A stretch of DNA of 64,000 nucleotides. It comes from Paenibacillus andongensis. GTDB lineage: Bacteria; Bacillota; Bacilli; Paenibacillales; NBRC-103111. Both the position numbers and the translations under genes were made by a program. This document shows positions 61,007 to 64,000 of the stretch, piece after piece. The notes under the pieces are model-generated. The model ran no database searches, had not been told where the DNA came from, and was given only the letters and a program-made list of their open reading frames with translations. Numbering within the stretch: the stretch's first letter is position 1; each line of letters begins with the position of its first letter. Where the stretch lies: NCBI RefSeq assembly GCF_025369935.1, contig NZ_CP104467.1, positions 5,525,001 through 5,589,000 on the forward strand, read 5' to 3'.

Positions 61007-61717
61007 TTAAGCTAGGTATGGGATTGGATCTGTTGAACCCGCTTCTTCAAAACCCTTCAAACGCAAACGGCAGCTGTCACAAACGCCGCAAGCTTCAGCT
61101 TTTCCATTGTAACAAGACGTCGTAAGCTCGAAAGGAACGCCGATTTTCAAGCCTTCTTGTATAATTCGTGCCTTAGTCCAGTCAATGAGTGGGGTTTCGA
61201 TCGTGATCCCTTTTCCTTCAACACCGACCTTGGTCGCAAGGGCAATCACTTCTTCCACTTTATGAATGAATTCCGGACGGCAATCCGGATATCCACTGTA
61301 ATCGAGTGCATTTACTCCAATATAAATGGCTTCTGATCCCGTTACTTCTGCATAAGAGGTAGCAATGGAAAGGAAAAGCAGATTGCGACCCGGTACATAA
61401 GTAACTGGAATTTCCTCGGCTCCTTCAGTCAAACCACCCACAACATTCGGAACATCGATGCTATCGTCTGTTAGAGCGCTGCCTCCGAAATCGCGTAAGA
61501 AATCCAGCTTGATGATCTTGTGACGAGCACGGACACCATAATGCTCAGCGACTTGCTTGGCATTCTCAATTTCAATTTTGTGACGCTGACCATAGTCAAA
61601 AGAAATCGGATATAACTCGTATCCCGCTTCTTTGGCAAGTCCCATACACGTCGTACTATCTAATCCGCCACTTAGAATAATGACAGCTCTTTTCTTATTT
61701 TCATTGTTTACGCTCAT
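61007..61717 (-). CDS. queC: 7-cyano-7-deazaguanine (preQ0) synthase QueC
   Basis: A 236-residue enzyme that converts 7-carboxy-7-deazaguanine to preQ0 with ATP and ammonia in queuosine synthesis. The PP-loop ILSGGLDSTTCMG is at residues 14-26, and VPGRNLLFLSIATSYAEV is a conserved block. The zinc site is the late cysteine cluster CYNGKAEACGVCDSCRLR. AGAGGTG lies before the ATG. It follows queE in the same direction by 56 bp. Confidence 0.96.
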   Translation of the reverse strand: MSVNNENKKRAVIILSGGLDSTTCMGLAKEAGYELYPISFDYGQRHKIEIENAKQVAEHYGVRARHKIIKLDFLRDFGGSALTDDSIDVPNVVGGLTEGAEEIPVTYVPGRNLLFLSIATSYAEVTGSEAIYIGVNALDYSGYPDCRPEFIHKVEEVIALATKVGVEGKGITIETPLIDWTKARIIQEGLKIGVPFELTTSCYNGKAEACGVCDSCRLRLKGFEEAGSTDPIPYLA

Positions 61718-61773
61718 ATAGACACCTCTTTTTCATTCTTGTGAAAAATAGATAAATCCGTAGATACGCGCCT

Positions 61774-62454
61774 TTAAACGCCACGCATCGCTGGATCCCA
61801 AATGATCTTATGCAGCTGCATGTTCAGCTTCACCTTGGACAACCCTGCGTCAAGCATAAGCTCGACGAGCTTGCGCGGCGGCATCGTCTCCCAGACCGGG
61901 CTGAACATCGGCAGCGCCTTCGTCGGGTGCTGCTCAAGCACTTCCACCGCGGTGCGGAAGTCGTGCTCGCTGCCGATGACGAACTTCAACTCGTCCTGCT
62001 CGCGCAGCAGGGCGAGATTGCTCATGATCATCTGCCCCATCTCACCAGAGTCGGGCAGCTTAAAGTCCATGATGTATCGCACCTTCGGCGATGCGACACG
62101 CTCTACGAACAGGGCGAGATCAATCGCGCCGTTCGTCTCGATATGCAGGTCATCGACCTGCTCCAGCTCCGCGAGCGCGTCGATTAACGCGAGCGACTTC
62201 TCGCCGTATAGGAGCGGCTCGCCGCCGGTAAGGCAAATATGCCGGGAGCGGTACGTCTCTACCTTGCTGATAATTTCAGCAATGGTCATGACGTTCTCCG
62301 CTTCCGCGGGCGGGTAGCTGTACTTGGTGTCACACCAGGTACAGCGCAGGTTGCAACCAAAAAGACGGACGAAGACCGTCGGGAACCCGGCACGGGTCCC
62401 TTCGCCTTCAACCGTCTCGAAGATCTCGACCATCGGAATGCGGATATCTCGCAT
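61774..62454 (-). CDS. queE: 7-carboxy-7-deazaguanine synthase QueE (radical SAM)
   Basis: A 226-residue radical SAM enzyme that contracts 6-carboxytetrahydropterin to 7-carboxy-7-deazaguanine. The iron-sulfur motif is CNLRCTWCDTKYSYP, and HICLTGGEPLLY and VEGEGTRAGFPTVFVRLFG complete the family signature. The ATG at 62454 shares its first base with the queD stop (TAATG) and has GGAGG 7 nt upstream; a longer frame to 62514 lies inside queD. CGC-rich codon use in the 3' half is noticeably higher in GC than its two neighbours. Confidence 0.95.
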   Translation of the reverse strand: MRDIRIPMVEIFETVEGEGTRAGFPTVFVRLFGCNLRCTWCDTKYSYPPAEAENVMTIAEIISKVETYRSRHICLTGGEPLLYGEKSLALIDALAELEQVDDLHIETNGAIDLALFVERVASPKVRYIMDFKLPDSGEMGQMIMSNLALLREQDELKFVIGSEHDFRTAVEVLEQHPTKALPMFSPVWETMPPRKLVELMLDAGLSKVKLNMQLHKIIWDPAMRGV

Positions 62455-62927
62455 TACACATCCTCCTCCATCATCGAGCGTGTGATGGCCGCATAGCTGG
62501 TCGGCGTTTCCCACAGCCGGAGCTCTTCCAGCATAATCGCTGGATAAAGTTGTTCCTCAAGCAAAGCTTGATGAATTTCCTCATACATCCAGACGATCAT
62601 ATTTTCAGCGGTTGTATTCATAGCTGGCAGTACGTCATTCAAATATTTATGGTCCAATCGGTCAACGACACGTTCTTTTGCAATACGTTTAATATCACCA
62701 AAATCTATAGCGATCCCCCGGCTATCCACTTTTCCGCGCATAATAACTTGCAGTTTATAGGTATGTCCGTGCAGATTTTTACATTTTCCCTCATAACAAT
62801 GCAAATGATGTGCACTGTCAAACGTAAATTCTTTGGAAATCAAAACGGATTTGTGATGATATTTTAATTGGTTCTCTTGGATGTCACGCCCCAACATCTG
62901 AACATCTCTGGGGATATCATAGCTCAT
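62454..62927 (-). CDS. queD: 6-carboxy-5,6,7,8-tetrahydropterin synthase QueD
   Basis: A 157-residue PTPS/QueD enzyme. Zinc histidines come from FDSAHHLH and from NLHGHTY, and the catalytic Cys is in GKCKNLHGH. VVDRLDHKYLND and a final ELRLWETPTSYAAI complete the active site. I use the ATG at 62927 with GAGGTG 6 nt upstream; a GTG at 62936 is also in frame. It heads the order queD-queE-queC. queF is not in the window. No preQ1 riboswitch is recognisable in the short 60 bp leader. Confidence 0.94.
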   Translation of the reverse strand: MSYDIPRDVQMLGRDIQENQLKYHHKSVLISKEFTFDSAHHLHCYEGKCKNLHGHTYKLQVIMRGKVDSRGIAIDFGDIKRIAKERVVDRLDHKYLNDVLPAMNTTAENMIVWMYEEIHQALLEEQLYPAIMLEELRLWETPTSYAAITRSMMEEDV

Positions 62928-62996
62928 ATCTATCACCTCTTAATTATGAAAAAAACAGTACTCTACATTCTATCACGAAGAGACCGTTCTTCACAA

Positions 62997-63299
62997 TCAA
63001 TCTTGCTGTTTTCGTCTTCCCTTTTGAGACCAGTCCAAATGTCCGCGAATCTCCTGAATCCGTTCATTCTCATTACGTAAATCCGACTCAATAAGAGCTG
63101 TAAGACTTTCAATTTGATCAACCACAGTATCGGGAAGCTCAACCTCTTCAACTGATTTTACAATATAAAGCAAGCATTGCAGCGTCTCATCCATAAGGCT
63201 CTTCTTCTTGCCGGTTAAGACGACTTCTGAGAGAAAAATAAGGTGACTCAGCTCTTCTTGCGTCATTTTCAAGAGGAACATCCCCTTTCTTGCTTCCAT
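62997..63299 (-). CDS. Small hypothetical helical protein upstream of queD
   Basis: A 100-residue, mostly helical, acidic protein with a basic tail (GRRKQQD). I recognise no motif. The start is uncertain: the ATG at 63299 has no ribosome site, while a later ATG at 63281 and a TTG downstream of AAAGGGG are possible. It ends 70 bp before queD in the same direction and may be transcribed with it from the - strand TTGACA near 63381. Confidence 0.6.
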   Translation of the reverse strand: MEARKGMFLLKMTQEELSHLIFLSEVVLTGKKKSLMDETLQCLLYIVKSVEEVELPDTVVDQIESLTALIESDLRNENERIQEIRGHLDWSQKGRRKQQD

Positions 63300-63333
63300 T
63301 ATCCAACATTTTCCGACATCGCGAAAGACTCTC

Positions 63334-63362
63334 TTGACAACTTAAACTATAACATTTATGAT
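63334..63362 (+). promoter_or_regulatory. Promoter of the second nitroreductase gene
   Basis: TTGACA (63334-63339), a 17 bp spacer and TATGAT (63357-63362). It overlaps a - strand promoter-like TTGACA (63381-63376) and TAAATG 17 bp away, so two promoters probably cross here. The leader to the ATG is ~110 nt. Confidence 0.65.
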
Positions 63363-63480
63363 TACAGTAAGTTATTGTCAATTGATTTACCGATTGGAAT
63401 TCTTTTCAACTGATAACACTGAATGCTTTTAAGCATCCGAAACACACTAAAAAGAATTTATAACCTTGGAGGGAAAACTA

Positions 63481-64000
63481 ATGAGTACAGAAGTTAAATC
63501 CGAAGTTTTGAAAGTTTTAGAAGACCGTCATTCCGTCAAGCAATATCAAGTTGGGCACAAAATGCCGAAAGCCGATCTAGATCAGTTGTTGAAGTCAACA
63601 TCTCAAGCACCATCTTCATGGAACCTTCAACACTGGAAGCTTCTCGTTATTGATGATCAAGCTCAAAAAGAGAAATTGCTTCCTATCGCATATGGACAAA
63701 AGCAAATCGTTGAAAGCTCCGTTGTTATCGCTATTCTAGGCGATCTCGAAGCTAACAAAAACACAGAACGCGTTTTTGGTCCAGCAGTTGAAGCTGGCCA
63801 CATGCCAAAAGAATTGTATGACACACTTGCTGGTCAAATCGAAGGCGCATATCAATACCCACAAGTTGCTCGTGACGAAGCTATTCGTAACGGATCCTTA
63901 GCAGCTATGCAGCTTATGATTGCTGCAAAAGCAATGGGCTATGACACTTGTCCTATGGGTGGTTATGATGCTGCTAAATTCGTTGAAGCTTTCAACGTTC
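63481..64000 (+). CDS. Nitroreductase family protein, 3' end outside window
   Basis: The first 173 residues of a nitroreductase are visible. RHSVKQYQ (FMN phosphate site) is at 16-23, SQAPSSWNLQHWKLL near 41-55, LLPIAYGQKQIVE near 65 and CPMGGYDAAKFVEAF near 158. GGAGGGA lies 8 nt before the ATG. It is a close paralogue of the gene at 5727 with the same block order but clear divergence elsewhere (for example a Cys in DTCPMGG instead of Ser). The ~38 C-terminal residues lie beyond the window. Confidence 0.93.
   Translation, partial: MSTEVKSEVLKVLEDRHSVKQYQVGHKMPKADLDQLLKSTSQAPSSWNLQHWKLLVIDDQAQKEKLLPIAYGQKQIVESSVVIAILGDLEANKNTERVFGPAVEAGHMPKELYDTLAGQIEGAYQYPQVARDEAIRNGSLAAMQLMIAAKAMGYDTCPMGGYDAAKFVEAFNV

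Noticed and set aside
62928-62996. preQ1 riboswitch upstream of queD
   Set aside because: The leader is ~60 bp and shows none of the preQ1-I loop or A-rich tail features; only a plain ribosome site is seen.

Overview
The window looks like the chromosome of a spore-forming, moderate-GC Firmicute, most likely Paenibacillus or a close relative. This rests on SLH-domain and copper-amine-oxidase-type 'stalk' surface proteins, a collagen-like GPQ spore-surface protein, a YheC/YheD ATP-grasp coat protein, a MocR/EamA pair, a Gram-positive RND pump and strong AGGAGG ribosome binding sites. No rRNA, tRNA, CRISPR array or intact prophage was seen. It is a mosaic of small ordinary operons, a decaying accessory stretch (about 11-23 kb, plus 43.5-44.5 kb) and several surface or spore-envelope genes.

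Layout. 0-3 kb: P-type cation ATPase (cut by the window edge) with two small partner genes. 3-6.8 kb: MocR regulator, divergent EamA exporter, nitroreductase, and an arylamine N-acetyltransferase relic whose catalytic core is deleted. 6.8-11 kb: DHA2 drug exporter and a HelD-type RNA polymerase recycling ATPase; the helD promoter is overlapped by an opposing short transcription unit. 11-23 kb: a large SHAEG-repeat protein with a self-cleaving C-terminal domain, a methyltransferase, a PAF-acetylhydrolase-like enzyme, a second DHA2 exporter with a divergent MmyB-like regulator, and relics of an NTF2-like protein, a stalk-domain protein, a dienelactone hydrolase, a LacI regulator and a group II intron reverse transcriptase. 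Two copies of a ~72 bp palindromic repeat lie in this stretch.

23-38.5 kb: SLH lipoprotein, putative glycosyl hydrolase lipoprotein, a membrane protein divergent from a ComP/NarL-type two-component system, a stalk-domain protein with a (PT)n linker, a small lipoprotein and a 1512-residue secreted YhcR-like nuclease. The upstream regions of the membrane protein/kinase pair and of the stalk protein share a nested palindromic operator, so these genes probably form one regulon of the response regulator encoded between them. 38.5-47.2 kb: two divergent XRE regulators, small metabolic genes, an ATP-dependent DNA ligase, a threonine-aldolase-like enzyme, a permease truncated by an IS605-type TnpB remnant, a TipAS-type MerR regulator, a MATE exporter and a 40-residue protein with a forespore-like promoter.

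47.2-64 kb: a Gfo/Idh dehydrogenase and sugar isomerase pair with a divergent AraC regulator; an RND efflux operon with a clear OmpR-type direct-repeat site at its promoter; a collagen-like protein and a YheC/D coat protein; an OmpR/HAMP two-component system; the queD-queE-queC preQ0 operon; and a second, cut-off nitroreductase that is a paralogue of the one at 5.7 kb.

The most interesting signals are the shared palindromic operator at 27.9 and 33.1 kb, the overlapping opposed promoters at helD, the SHAEG-repeat self-cleaving protein that shares an upstream motif with the collagen-like spore protein, and a cluster of deletion-scarred genes that point to past IS or intron-driven rearrangement. 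All family assignments come from reading the sequence; no database search was run.
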